A stretch of DNA of 64,000 bases from a bacterium (GTDB lineage: Bacteria; Orphanbacterota; Orphanbacteria; Orphanbacterales; Orphanbacteraceae), in the NCBI GenBank assembly GCA_025782575.1, contig JALGYY010000017.1, positions 361,892 to 425,891 on the forward strand, given 5' to 3'. Below the pieces are notes generated by a model. That model was given only the letters and a program-made list of their open reading frames with translations. It ran no database searches and was not told where the DNA came from. Made by a program: the position numbers and the translations under genes. Shown piece by piece: positions 43,601-53,062 of this stretch; position 1 is the first letter of the stretch, and each line of letters opens with the position of its first letter.

Positions 43601-46600
43601 ACACGGCGACCGCCTGGGACGATGACGGCAATGCTTTCGTTCCGACCGTCGTCTGGTCAGAGCCGACAGGGCTCGGATCAATCGACGGCGCAGGCCTCTT
43701 TCAGGCGACAATTGTCGGTGACGCAACCGTAGTCGGGACGGCCGAGGGAATTTCTGAATCGGCCGACGTAACGATTACGCCAGGAGTGCTGGCAGCGATC
43801 GTTGTTCTCCCCTCGAGTGCCGGATTGACGACCGATTCTCTCCTCACATTCAGTGCAGCCGGTTTCGACGGGGACGGGAACAGTGTCATTTTCACTCCGA
43901 CCTGGGTTGTAAGCGGCGGCATCGGAAATATCGACGGGGCAGGCCTGTTCGATCCGACTACAGTGGGCAGCGGCAACGTGATTGCCCGATCGGGCGTCAT
44001 TGCGGATACATCGTCTGTCACAGTTTCTCATGGGGCTGCTGATTCGATCGCAGTGAACCCGGCCGTGACAACTCTCACACTCACAGACATCGTAAGTTAC
44101 TTACTGACAGCCTGGGATTTCGATCGAAACGCCTATACCCCGGCCGGGATTTCGTGGACGGAGCCGACCGGCCTCGGGACGATCAACGGTGTCGGGCAGT
44201 TCGACCCGGACACGCCGGGATCAGGCATTGTCATCGGAAGCGCGGAAGGGCTCTCCGATACAGCCTCGTTCACCGTTCTGGCCGCCTCACTGGACAGTAT
44301 CCGCATCGCGCCCTCGATCGCATCGGTTACGACCGACACGCTTCTCCTGTTTACAGCCACGGGATACTTTAATGATGCATCGTCCGGCCCTGTCTCCCCT
44401 GCATGGTCAGTCAACGGCGGTGTGGGGACGATCGATGGATTCGGGCTATTAGATGCCACGCTTCCGGGGGTCGGTTCAGTAGTAGCGAGCCTGAATGGGC
44501 GGACCGACACTGTAACCGTGAGCGTCATGCTCGGCCGAATCAATTCGCTCGAAGTGACTCCTGAAAACGACACGATTACTGCTGCCGAGACGATTCTCTT
44601 TGACGCCGTCGCATACGACGCGGACCATAACTCCATTCCATCGGCATCCTTCACCTGGTCAGAGCCCGGCGCGATCGGATTCATCGACCTGAGCGGCCTC
44701 TTTACGCCGGCATCCCCTGGTGCCGGGATCGTCGTAGGAACATCAAGCGGAATTTCCGACACGGTTTCGTTTACCGTTACGCCCGGTGCACTCGACTACG
44801 TGGTGATCGCCCCGGCCAGCGCCGGCGTTACAACCGATTCCACGCTGGCCTTTGCTGCCACAGGTTACGACGCTCTCGGATTCGAGGTTCTGATCAGCCC
44901 GGCCTGGAGCGTGGAGGGTGGAATCGGTACGGTCGATATCGGCGGCCTGTTCGATCCGACTACGCCCGGGAACGGTTTGGTGATCGTAACGGCCGACGGG
45001 AAGCGCGACACTGCCCACGTGACGGTAACAGCCGGCATGCTCAATTCATTCTTAGTACTCCCATCGGACACCACCATCTCTGTCGACGGACTAGTGGCTT
45101 ACAATGGATTCGGCTTCGATGCCGACGCCAATCCCCTTTCCCTTACCATTATATGGAGCGCGCCGGGTGCGCCCGGTTCGATCACCTCAGGAGGCCTCTT
45201 CACACCAGGCGGCACCGGCTCAGGAATGGTTGTGGGATCGACAGGCGGGTTCAGCGATACGGCAACCGTGACAGTTACGGACAGCAACGCCGCCACTCTC
45301 GAAATTATCCCGAACACAGATAGCGTTACGGCCGATGAAACGATCGATTTCGACGTGATCGCCCTGAATGCTTCAGGGGATCCGGTCCCCCTCCCGGGAA
45401 CTCCGGTCTGGAGCGGTGGTACGGGGATCGGCACCATCGATCCGGCCAGCGGACTATTCGACGCCACTTCGGTGGGAATGGGAACCGTCTCCGTTAGCGC
45501 CGGCGGAGTGAATGTCACGAGCGGCATCATAGTCGTCACGGCCGGCGCTACAGCGTCGATCATGATCACGCCCGGTGCGGTGCTCATTACCGCAGGCAAC
45601 GATACAGCCTTTGCCGCCGTTCCCCAGGACGGTGACGGGAATCCAACCAATGAAGGAGTCTTGTGGTCCGTCACCGGCGGGATCGGTTCGATAGGGGGAA
45701 CAGGGCTCTTTATGGCGACCACAGCCGGCAATGGCCATGTTGTCGCTTCTGCCGGCAGCGTTCTCGATTCGGCAGCCGTTACGGTGCTCGATAACTCCGG
45801 CCTCACCGTAGTTGCCGTCCTGGAGGAGAGAGATCTCGTCCGGGCGGGAGAATCGGCCGTCCCGGTTTCTCTCGTGATCTCCAATGCATCCGGGCAGACC
45901 GTGACCGGCCTTTCCGGCTCCCTTCGATTCTCTTCGGGGGCGACCGACCTCTCGGGCGAGTACACGGTTTCGCTGATTGTCGGAATGCCCGACTCCCTGC
46001 CTGACGGGGCGAGTGACACATGTTACTTCGTAGTCGGGATCGATGACTCCGCAACCACCGGCGAACTGATCACTATTGATGGCTCAGTTTTCGGCACTCT
46101 CGGAATGAGCGGCGCTCCCACCGGAGACCTGGCCGCTGACGTTACGGGAAGCTGGACTGTTACCGAAGCGCCTCTCCTGGACGATGTCACCCGATCTCTT
46201 TTCCCGGCCAGGTCGTATCCTGGAAAGAGTGAGGCATTCGCCATTGCTCTTCGAAATCGCGGGGGAACTTCTCTGACGCTCCAAAGCGGTACGATGCTCT
46301 TTCTTACCGACGGTACGGACTCTCTACTGACACCGTTGCTCGCCGAGGTGACCGTACCGGCAGGCGGTTCCGCTGTGCCCGTCTATTTTTCGACCGCTTC
46401 GATCCCACCAACATTCGATCCCGGTTCCTACGTTCTCACTATTCGAATCACCGGCGTCGACGGAAACGGACTCGACTATCCCGAGCCGCTCATAGCCGAT
46501 AACAACGCGCTACAGATCCTGCCGCCGTACATTCTGGTGGAAGCGATCCCCGTACCGAGTTCGGTCGTTCTCCCGGGAGAAGACTCGCTTCTCCTCATGC

Positions 46601-49600
46601 GGATCGAACTGATCAATCTCTATGAAGACAGTCGCACTCTCGGGAGCGTTCAATTCACGAATCATGTACAGGGGTTGGGAAGCACGGAGGATCATGACGG
46701 TTCATGGGGACTTCTGACTCTTATCAACGATGTCGATCGGGACGGCAACTGGACCGGCGCCGATTCGATGTGGGCAACCGGCTCCTTTACCGGCGGCACC
46801 ATGCTGTTCGAAAACATCGATCAGTCGATCGCCCCTGAAGAGACGCTGTCGGTTCTGCTCACCGGATCGGTCTCCCTCTTTGGCGCACGGGATGGTGATG
46901 AACTCGACGTCACCATCGCCGGCCCGGGAGAAATCGATTTCGGTGACACCACTGCGGTCTCCGCCGCCGACACTTTGAATTCCCCCGGTGCACGATTCGT
47001 CGACGGTATGGTGGCGGCCCAGATCAAGATAACAGGCGGATTCCCCGTTTCTCTTCCGGCAGGTGGCGACGACTCGCTTGCCATGGTTATCCGCATTCCA
47101 TCGAACGGGTATATGACCGACACGCTGCGGACTATCAGCGTCGGAAACCTCGCCGATGCCGAACCGGCGATCGATATCGCCGAACTCCGGCTGTTCGCCG
47201 ACGGAGGCAATGGTCTCTTCGACCGAGACGGTGGGGACGATCAGGATCTCGGGCCCATGCCCTGGATCGGCGATATCTGGTCGCTCTCCCGAATCGATCT
47301 CCCCATCCCTCCTGGTGGCGCACTCCTCTACGTAGCCGTAGATGCGGCCGACGGGGCGACGGAAGAGCGTGTGCTTCGACTCACGCTCCCGGTCGACGGG
47401 ATCGACATGGCAAGCTCGAACGACGGTCCGATCGACCAGCCGGTCTCCTGCCCGGACAGCCGGATCCTATCCGGCGCGAACCGGATCGTTGTAAGAGCGC
47501 TCGTATTCGTACCCGCCGCGATGCCGATCCCGGGTGACTCCCTTTACCCGGCGCTCCATATCGAGGTATCCAATTCCTATGCGGATACCGCCATACTCGA
47601 GCAACTGAGCGTTGAGGATCAAAGCTACGGAGCAAATCCGGATGCCATTCTGAAGCGCGCCTATCTCCTCGGAAAAGACCGCTCAACCGTTTCGATCGCT
47701 GACCGCTTGGACGGGGCGTTCCATTTTTCCGGCTTCCGGATTCCTGTAGTACCAGGCCGTACTTGCACCCTCGCCGTGGTGGCCGATGTGGGCCTCGAAT
47801 GCATCAGCGACGGTGATCGCCTCGATCTCTGGATCGACGATGAGCAGGAGTTGACATTCGCGCGGCAGCGCCGAGTGGCCGGGCTCTGGCCCGTAAGGAC
47901 GGGCGCCTCCCTCGAGGTCGACGGACACGCGGCGGCGCAAATCTCGTTCCAGCAGTCAGGAGGGGGCGCACTCCGACCAGGCGAGACAAATCGCACCGTG
48001 CTCAGGCTCAACATACCCTCTAACGGCTGCCTGCCCGACACGCTCTCGGGACTTCGATTGACGAACAGAGGATCGCTCACAGCCGAAAAGATCGACCGTA
48101 TGTCGCTCTATTCGGGAACCGATGGAGAAACGGAGATCGGGGAACTTGTCTGGAATGGTTCAATCTGGGGCCGGGAGGGGATGAATGTTCCGATTGATTC
48201 TTCAGGTTCCCTGCTGACGGTCAAGATTGATCTCTCACTGGCGGCGGATGATGGCGCTTCCCTTCAGATGGCTGTCCCCGTCGACGGGATCACGGTTCGA
48301 TCGGATAACGACGGGCCCGTCGACAAGCAAGCGGTTTCCGGAGACATCTATCTGGTGACTGACTCTCCAATCTTCGCTTCCATGGCTGCATCTCCCCTCA
48401 GGGTCAGTATTGGCCAGCAGATTCAGGTAGCGCTCGACGTGCAGAACTACTCCCCCATCACACCGGAAACCGTATTCGGCGTGGCGCCCGATTCAATGGC
48501 GCCATCTAGCAGCATTGTGGAATTGCTTGAAGACCCGACCACCCTTGCCGATACACTTTCTCCCGACGAAAACCATGAATTCATCTGGCGTTTCCGCGCC
48601 ACCGAAGTCGGCACGATTCAGTTTGCAGGGCGTGCTGCGGGGACGAATAGCTCCGAGGAAACTGTGCAGACCCTCGTCGCACTTTCGAACGGAATCACGA
48701 TTCAGATCCCGCCAACTTCTCTCCTCGTAAACGCAGTCGCAACACTGCCTGAAGCGATCGCCCGTGGTGAAGCGCACGAGCCGGTCTTCGTCATCTCACT
48801 TGCCCATGCCGATACGACTGAGAATGCCGCACCGGTCAGGGTCGACTCAATCGCTTTCTCGATTGAGGATATCAACGGGAATGCGCTGGCCGCCGGCGCG
48901 TTCTTCTCCGGCTTTTCGATTGAACGAACAGGACGAGTGATCGGATCAATCAATGCCGATGACTTTGACGGGAACATCGTCCGCGTAGCTTTGAACGAAC
49001 CGATTTTAGTAACGCCCACAGGAGAAGCGGCATTTACAGTGATCGCTTCGGTTGATGAAGCCCCGTCAGCAACACGATTTCGAATCGTGATGAACGGCAC
49101 CGGCAGTGTCTTCGCAAGGGACGCGAACTCCGGCGCGACCGTCGGTGTGACGGGAATTTTTCCCGTCCGGACCGGCGGAACTGAAGTATTTGATACACCA
49201 ACCGGATTACGTGCCCTCGTATACGGAACGCTTCCACCGAGCCTGAACCGGGGTTCGAAAGATGTAAGAATCGCTCACTTCAGCCTGGAGGCGGAGGGGG
49301 GCGGAACCCTCACTTCCGAAATCGCCATCGATCTGATCAAGGTCTTCGTAGAGGGAGGCCACTTCCCATTCGCGGCTGTAAAAGTCGTAGCGGGAGACAT
49401 TGTGTCGTACGATGATTCAACATGGGAAACAGTAGGCGACACACTTCTACTCTATCTTTCACCGCCGGTCCTGGTTCCACCAAGTCAGACAGTAGGCTTC
49501 ATCTTCCAGGGTGATCTTTCCGAAGATTCCCCGCTTGGCCCGATTCGGTTTACCGGGTATGACCTGCAGGCTCGAGCCGCGGCTGGAGGAGAGATCGTTC

Positions 49601-50913
49601 CGGCTACGGTCGAATCGGACGGGGCGATCGAGACTGTAGTAGTCCTCCCCGCCGAATCGATTCGTGCGACCGGTATCGCAGGCATAGAAGAGGTCGACCT
49701 CTTCCCCGGAACGCAGAGCCACATCCCGTTCGGCCTCGGGTTAAGTCACAATTCTCCTGACTCGACAGCCGGTGTGATTGTCGAAAGTGTTCGCATTCGG
49801 CTGGAATCGGATGAAGGAACGACATCGCCTATTCGTTCCACCCTCAGCCGGATCCAGATACGGGAGGATGATATCGTCATCGCCTCGATCGCTCCGCTCA
49901 GGGACGATGTCGATACGATTACGATTCCACTCAGTTCGCCTTTCCTTCTGGTGGCGGGGGACAGCGCCTATTTCGAGGTCCAAGTAGACATTCAGGGAAA
50001 CGCGCCCGTCGGCAGCTACCGGCTCGCTCTGGACCCGGGAGCGGTCGCCGCCAAAGACGCCAACAATGGCGCGGTCGTTTCAGTCGAACTCGCCGGAGAT
50101 GGTGAGCCGTTCCGATCCGGGGTAATAAACGTTCGGGAGCCGGCGGCACAGGTCGAGGTGGCCGTAAACCTGATGCTTCCAGCCGCATCAAGTAGCGGCG
50201 AACTGGTTCCGGGTGCGGTTGACCTCCATCTTCTCGTGCCGGGCGGGGATGCGAACGAAGGATCGCTTCACTTACGCTCGTTCTCGTTAGTCGTTGAGAA
50301 CTCTGATGGGAAGAAGATCGATCCGTCGATGGCTCTGGAAAGTGCGGAATTATGGACAAGCGATTCAACTTCCATAGAAGCGATTCTCGAAACCGGTGTG
50401 GTTCGGTTCCGGTTCGACCCGCCGACAGTTCTGACCTCGGGAGACACATTGAATCTTCACGGTGATCTCCGGTTTGCGGAAGAGATCGACCTTCCCTCTT
50501 TCCGAATTGCTCTCGATATCGGCGATCTCGATCTCGTAGAAGCTGTGCCGATACTGGCGAGTCCGGCCGGCGGCACCAATCCATCGCCGTTCACTTATCT
50601 GGCGGCGCGCGAATTCGAAGCGAGCATTCGGAACTACCCGAATCCGTTCTCCTCGATCAACGGGGAGACGGTAGTGACATTTTTTTCCGGCATGCCGGGG
50701 AAAGCGACAATACGAATCTACACGGCCCTCGGCGACCCGGTTCAAATCCTGGAAAGCGACATAGTTGGCGGCGGACTCGTTCGACTTAATTGGGACGGCA
50801 AAAACGGTAAGGGACAAAGCGTGCTGAACGGCGTTTACATCGCTTCGATCGAAGTTACCTATGATAATGGGGTGAAGGAACATGCGATTCACAAGATCGC
50901 TGTGCTCAACTAG
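40666..50913 (+). CDS. Giant secreted repeat protein with C-terminal sorting domain
   Basis: 3415 residues. A long signal peptide (hydrophobic core VLPGLLVVVGLICLALPFA) is followed by a DNRLRE-like beta domain to about residue 225, with VTLDVTTFIQFW and G-L-V-L-V-D-S. Residues about 377-1710 are 16 Ig-like repeats of about 83 residues. Residues about 1710-3310 are further beta modules, several resembling each other, with recurring V-D-G-I-x-x-x-S-x-N-D-G-P-x-D blocks. The last 95 residues are a FlgD-like sorting domain: RNYPNPFSS, ATIRIYTALGDPV, NWDGKNGKGQSVLNGVY. It is probably exported across the outer membrane and surface-bound. AGCGGAGCG-like purines precede the ATG. The next gene overlaps it by 32 bases. 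Confidence 0.85.
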   Translation: MKRKTHNRIVLPGLLVVVGLICLALPFADMAIAKTVTVTLDPATTKDTYNQEDSDNRNKGIDTKLGVRGEPGKDRHLFLEFPVPAQPLPWVLTSAEIVFTVKSMDLTGDDMTIGAHRVLAPWDEGVDQNDKDLNWSQRKTDSLWVSAGGDFTGERSSVDVFDGESTVTLDVTTFIQFWSANPDSNFGLVLVDSLAQSGWPEGDEIKFYSTDEGTLSRRPVLTMTWDSLAVVPIGSDVAEIQPTFVRENIRDTLTLFIALELPGLESQIDQITMAMPTGFTDPIVINTTWNGSGRSTFDMSSANQLELYLDTPVSSDGILAITFDVDTPPVKALGGADFVPYVDDWSTFSIPDQRVPSGNANGIPGDGDTLHVDFTSDGTLVVTPDSVVIAVDSAIQFTAVIIGAMGGSTPVTPTWTVTGGLGDIDPLGNFTPKFVGSGWVIATYITLSDSARVFVTHGSVDSLAIFPVDSAVTADGSVQYRILAWDIYRNSFLPDVVTWSEPTGLGSMAPVGLFDPVTVGIGLVIGSAEGIFDSTTVTISAGALVSMNVTPASAILTADSSLQFVATGSDGDGNPVPIDPIWTVNGPMGAVDGTGLFTATKVGAGQVVAHVPPIAAESEVTVVPGIIARVVIAPSDTSITADDPVSYTAIAHDADSNVVSTTFTWSEPSGLGSIDASGIYTPGLTGNAIIVAGTGIATDTASATVTAGALATIAITPASADVTTDSSILFAAQGLDAQGNDVPISPIWSIVGAIGTITPVGLFDPTTVGAGSLIATDGAISGSAPVNVTVGAVATLAVSPTDTSVTTDETASFSAIAFDADSNPFTPTVVWTEPTGLGSIDGSGLFTPNTAGNAIVVGTAEGVSDTADVTIAAGALASIVITPPSDSITADSTIFFIAEGFDSKGNPVPISASWSVVGTIGSINGSGRFDAETVGVGQVIVAAGLFADTVRVAVSRGRVATLAIQPADTTITADDAVSYTATAWDDDGNAFVPTVVWSEPTGLGSIDGAGLFQATIVGDATVVGTAEGISESADVTITPGVLAAIVVLPSSAGLTTDSLLTFSAAGFDGDGNSVIFTPTWVVSGGIGNIDGAGLFDPTTVGSGNVIARSGVIADTSSVTVSHGAADSIAVNPAVTTLTLTDIVSYLLTAWDFDRNAYTPAGISWTEPTGLGTINGVGQFDPDTPGSGIVIGSAEGLSDTASFTVLAASLDSIRIAPSIASVTTDTLLLFTATGYFNDASSGPVSPAWSVNGGVGTIDGFGLLDATLPGVGSVVASLNGRTDTVTVSVMLGRINSLEVTPENDTITAAETILFDAVAYDADHNSIPSASFTWSEPGAIGFIDLSGLFTPASPGAGIVVGTSSGISDTVSFTVTPGALDYVVIAPASAGVTTDSTLAFAATGYDALGFEVLISPAWSVEGGIGTVDIGGLFDPTTPGNGLVIVTADGKRDTAHVTVTAGMLNSFLVLPSDTTISVDGLVAYNGFGFDADANPLSLTIIWSAPGAPGSITSGGLFTPGGTGSGMVVGSTGGFSDTATVTVTDSNAATLEIIPNTDSVTADETIDFDVIALNASGDPVPLPGTPVWSGGTGIGTIDPASGLFDATSVGMGTVSVSAGGVNVTSGIIVVTAGATASIMITPGAVLITAGNDTAFAAVPQDGDGNPTNEGVLWSVTGGIGSIGGTGLFMATTAGNGHVVASAGSVLDSAAVTVLDNSGLTVVAVLEERDLVRAGESAVPVSLVISNASGQTVTGLSGSLRFSSGATDLSGEYTVSLIVGMPDSLPDGASDTCYFVVGIDDSATTGELITIDGSVFGTLGMSGAPTGDLAADVTGSWTVTEAPLLDDVTRSLFPARSYPGKSEAFAIALRNRGGTSLTLQSGTMLFLTDGTDSLLTPLLAEVTVPAGGSAVPVYFSTASIPPTFDPGSYVLTIRITGVDGNGLDYPEPLIADNNALQILPPYILVEAIPVPSSVVLPGEDSLLLMRIELINLYEDSRTLGSVQFTNHVQGLGSTEDHDGSWGLLTLINDVDRDGNWTGADSMWATGSFTGGTMLFENIDQSIAPEETLSVLLTGSVSLFGARDGDELDVTIAGPGEIDFGDTTAVSAADTLNSPGARFVDGMVAAQIKITGGFPVSLPAGGDDSLAMVIRIPSNGYMTDTLRTISVGNLADAEPAIDIAELRLFADGGNGLFDRDGGDDQDLGPMPWIGDIWSLSRIDLPIPPGGALLYVAVDAADGATEERVLRLTLPVDGIDMASSNDGPIDQPVSCPDSRILSGANRIVVRALVFVPAAMPIPGDSLYPALHIEVSNSYADTAILEQLSVEDQSYGANPDAILKRAYLLGKDRSTVSIADRLDGAFHFSGFRIPVVPGRTCTLAVVADVGLECISDGDRLDLWIDDEQELTFARQRRVAGLWPVRTGASLEVDGHAAAQISFQQSGGGALRPGETNRTVLRLNIPSNGCLPDTLSGLRLTNRGSLTAEKIDRMSLYSGTDGETEIGELVWNGSIWGREGMNVPIDSSGSLLTVKIDLSLAADDGASLQMAVPVDGITVRSDNDGPVDKQAVSGDIYLVTDSPIFASMAASPLRVSIGQQIQVALDVQNYSPITPETVFGVAPDSMAPSSSIVELLEDPTTLADTLSPDENHEFIWRFRATEVGTIQFAGRAAGTNSSEETVQTLVALSNGITIQIPPTSLLVNAVATLPEAIARGEAHEPVFVISLAHADTTENAAPVRVDSIAFSIEDINGNALAAGAFFSGFSIERTGRVIGSINADDFDGNIVRVALNEPILVTPTGEAAFTVIASVDEAPSATRFRIVMNGTGSVFARDANSGATVGVTGIFPVRTGGTEVFDTPTGLRALVYGTLPPSLNRGSKDVRIAHFSLEAEGGGTLTSEIAIDLIKVFVEGGHFPFAAVKVVAGDIVSYDDSTWETVGDTLLLYLSPPVLVPPSQTVGFIFQGDLSEDSPLGPIRFTGYDLQARAAAGGEIVPATVESDGAIETVVVLPAESIRATGIAGIEEVDLFPGTQSHIPFGLGLSHNSPDSTAGVIVESVRIRLESDEGTTSPIRSTLSRIQIREDDIVIASIAPLRDDVDTITIPLSSPFLLVAGDSAYFEVQVDIQGNAPVGSYRLALDPGAVAAKDANNGAVVSVELAGDGEPFRSGVINVREPAAQVEVAVNLMLPAASSSGELVPGAVDLHLLVPGGDANEGSLHLRSFSLVVENSDGKKIDPSMALESAELWTSDSTSIEAILETGVVRFRFDPPTVLTSGDTLNLHGDLRFAEEIDLPSFRIALDIGDLDLVEAVPILASPAGGTNPSPFTYLAAREFEASIRNYPNPFSSINGETVVTFFSGMPGKATIRIYTALGDPVQILESDIVGGGLVRLNWDGKNGKGQSVLNGVYIASIEVTYDNGVKEHAIHKIAVLN
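41794..45800 (+). repeat. Sixteen tandem Ig-like repeat units (about 249 bp each)
   Basis: In-frame units of about 83 codons. Each begins with I-x-P-x-x-x-x-x-T-x-D and ends with D-T-x-x-V-T-V-x-x-G-x-L. Two types alternate through unit 14: odd units carry W-S-V-x-G-x-I-G-T-I-D, even units carry W-S-E-P-T-G-L-G-S-I-D. The array therefore grew by doubling of a two-unit block of about 500 bp. Units 15 and 16 depart from the alternation. Confidence 0.85.
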
Positions 50914-52984
50914 GCAGGTGCTGAGGAGCGGTCTACGAGCAGCGCGGAAACGCGTGGCTCTCGTATCCGTGACGGCATCCCTTTGCCTGCTTCTCCCCTC
51001 GGACACCTGCAGCGCCGGTGGTCTGGATGGCGGGACGGATTCGCCGTTCGCTGCCGGTGCCGGTGCGCGGGCGCTTGCGCTGGGTGGCGCCTATACAGCA
51101 GTCGCCGAAGGCCCGTCAGCACTCGTCTGGAACCCGGCCGGCCTGGCGCTCGAACAGAGAAAGACCGCTTCGTTCTACTACTCTTCCCCCTTCCTGGAGG
51201 GGAGCCGGTACACGTTTGTCGGTTACACTCACCCCCTTCTGGATCTCGGAACTCTGGGATTCGGCAATCTGCGCTACGGCGTCGGCGAAATCGATAAATA
51301 TGGATCCGATGGTGCCCCCCTCGGATCGTTCTCCAATGTGCAGAACGAGTGGTTACTCTCCTACGCACCCCCTCCCTTTGGTCCGGCCAGTTTCGGCGCC
51401 AACCTGAAGGTGGAGACTCATGAGCTGGATGACAAATCGGCCACAGCAGTCGGCGCCGACTTAGGCGTCTTGATTCGATCGGAAGAACGATCGCGACATG
51501 CCCTCGCCAGGCAGAATTTCGGTCTCGGTATCTCGATCCGGAATATCCTGGAGCCACGACTTACACTTTCGGAAGAAGAGCAGAGTCTTCCCCTTCTCGT
51601 TCGAAGCGGTGTATCCTATTCGCTCCCCCTTGGGAGTTCCCTCTCCCGTCGCGTTCTACTTCTGGCTTCATTCGAGCAGGGAGTGGAGAGCGGAGGGCGG
51701 TCCCGGTTCGGCGCCGAGTTTGACGTGGACCCGACCGTCGCCCTACGTGTGGGCGCCGGCCCGGAAGAGTGGTCTACCGGTGTGGGTTTTGCGCTCAGCG
51801 GGGGCACGATCGATTACACGTTTGCCTCCCACGAGATCGGTTCCACCCATCGCGTGGAATTGACGCTCGCGTTCGGCACCGGTCTCCACGATCTCCGCCT
51901 TGCCCGTCAACGGGAAGAAGAGGAGCACCTCGCCAAACGAACGGAAGAGGAACTCCTGCAGAAAGAGCGGAACCAGATCGAGACCAATCTCGCCCAGGGG
52001 AGGCGCCACTTCAAGAAGAAGGCCTACACCCAGGCGGAGGCGTGGTTCGAGCGCGCACTCCTGTGGGATTCCGAGAACTCCGAAGCGCTTTCCATGCTCA
52101 GCCAATGCCGGTGTGAGCGCCATCTGGACGCCGCCTACGCGCGAGCTGAAAACGGAGACCTTCTTGACGCCATCGAGTCCTGCAACGAGGCGTTGGCTGC
52201 CTTGCCCGGCGATTCGCGAGCGACTAACCTCCTTGGCGAGCTCCGGACGCGGCTTGAACTGAGTTCCGCACGAAGTCGCGAAGTGAGTGAGTTCCTCGCC
52301 AAGGGGATCGAGTATCTGACGGTAGGCAATTTCTCCGGCGCCACCAATTCATTTATGGGGGTACTCGAAGTCGACGAAGGAAACCCCGAAGCGACTCGCT
52401 ATCTCGCTCGAACCGACTCTCTCGCCGGTGCGCAGGTACTTGCTCTCGTCGAGGAGGCCGACTGGTTCCGGAAGCGAGGAGACTTGAAGGGCGCCCGAGA
52501 GCGTATTCGAAGAGCGATGTCCATTCAGCCTGAGAATCTCAAACTTCGAAACACACTCGCCAGACTCGACCAAGCATCGAGTCGTACAGAGGCATCCGCG
52601 AAAGTCGAATCAGCGCGCGAGCAGGCACTCCCCCAACGTACACTTTCCTCTGCTGAAGCGGGAGAGGCAGAGCGCATGTACCAATCGGGTGTCGAAGAAT
52701 TCAGAAACCGCCGCCACAGCGAGTCAATCCCCTATTTTGAATTCGTTTTCGCGCTCCAGCCGGCCTACGAGAACGTCACCCCCTACCTGAAGCAGGTCTA
52801 TCTCTTCGTCGGCATGGAGCAGTTCACCGCAGGCAATCTGGTACAGGCTGTAAATCTATGGGAGAAAATCCTCGACATCGATCCGAACGACGAGAAAGCG
52901 CTCAGCTATGTTCGCCGGGCCTGGATCGCCATCAGGAAGACTCGCGAACTCGCTGTCTCCAGCGAGACTTCAACGGGCGGATAG
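50882..52984 (+). CDS. PorV/UPF0164-like outer-membrane protein fused to TPR domain
   Basis: 700 residues. An N-terminal signal (VALVSVTASLCLLLPSDTCSA) precedes a beta-barrel of about 300 residues that starts with SPFAAGAGARALALGGAYTA, then VWNPAGLA, the PorV/UPF0164 pattern. From about residue 340 a charged coiled segment (QREEEEHLAKRTEEELLQKE) leads into tetratricopeptide repeats to the end. PorV-type proteins receive type IX cargo at the outer membrane. The ATG at 50882, after GAAGGAAC, lies inside the last codons of the giant repeat gene (32-base overlap), so the two are coupled. A GTG at 50918 is a weaker alternative start. The TPR part is unusual and may be periplasmic. Confidence 0.82.
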   Translation: MRFTRSLCSTRQVLRSGLRAARKRVALVSVTASLCLLLPSDTCSAGGLDGGTDSPFAAGAGARALALGGAYTAVAEGPSALVWNPAGLALEQRKTASFYYSSPFLEGSRYTFVGYTHPLLDLGTLGFGNLRYGVGEIDKYGSDGAPLGSFSNVQNEWLLSYAPPPFGPASFGANLKVETHELDDKSATAVGADLGVLIRSEERSRHALARQNFGLGISIRNILEPRLTLSEEEQSLPLLVRSGVSYSLPLGSSLSRRVLLLASFEQGVESGGRSRFGAEFDVDPTVALRVGAGPEEWSTGVGFALSGGTIDYTFASHEIGSTHRVELTLAFGTGLHDLRLARQREEEEHLAKRTEEELLQKERNQIETNLAQGRRHFKKKAYTQAEAWFERALLWDSENSEALSMLSQCRCERHLDAAYARAENGDLLDAIESCNEALAALPGDSRATNLLGELRTRLELSSARSREVSEFLAKGIEYLTVGNFSGATNSFMGVLEVDEGNPEATRYLARTDSLAGAQVLALVEEADWFRKRGDLKGARERIRRAMSIQPENLKLRNTLARLDQASSRTEASAKVESAREQALPQRTLSSAEAGEAERMYQSGVEEFRNRRHSESIPYFEFVFALQPAYENVTPYLKQVYLFVGMEQFTAGNLVQAVNLWEKILDIDPNDEKALSYVRRAWIAIRKTRELAVSSETSTGG

Positions 52985-53062
52985 ATAGCCTGCATTGCGT
53001 GATGCTGACAAATTGATCGCACTGACCCATCGACTCTTCAGCAAGACATCTCTCCGGATCAC

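Noticed and set aside
41794-45800. CRISPR-like regular repeats
   Set aside because: The period is about 249 bp, in frame, and the units are diverged protein-coding repeats with no short identical repeats and spacers.
42126-46019. Long minus-strand open frames under the giant repeat gene
   Set aside because: They repeat with the Ig units and are Pro/Ser/Thr-biased mirror translations of the plus-strand gene, with no ribosome-binding sites.
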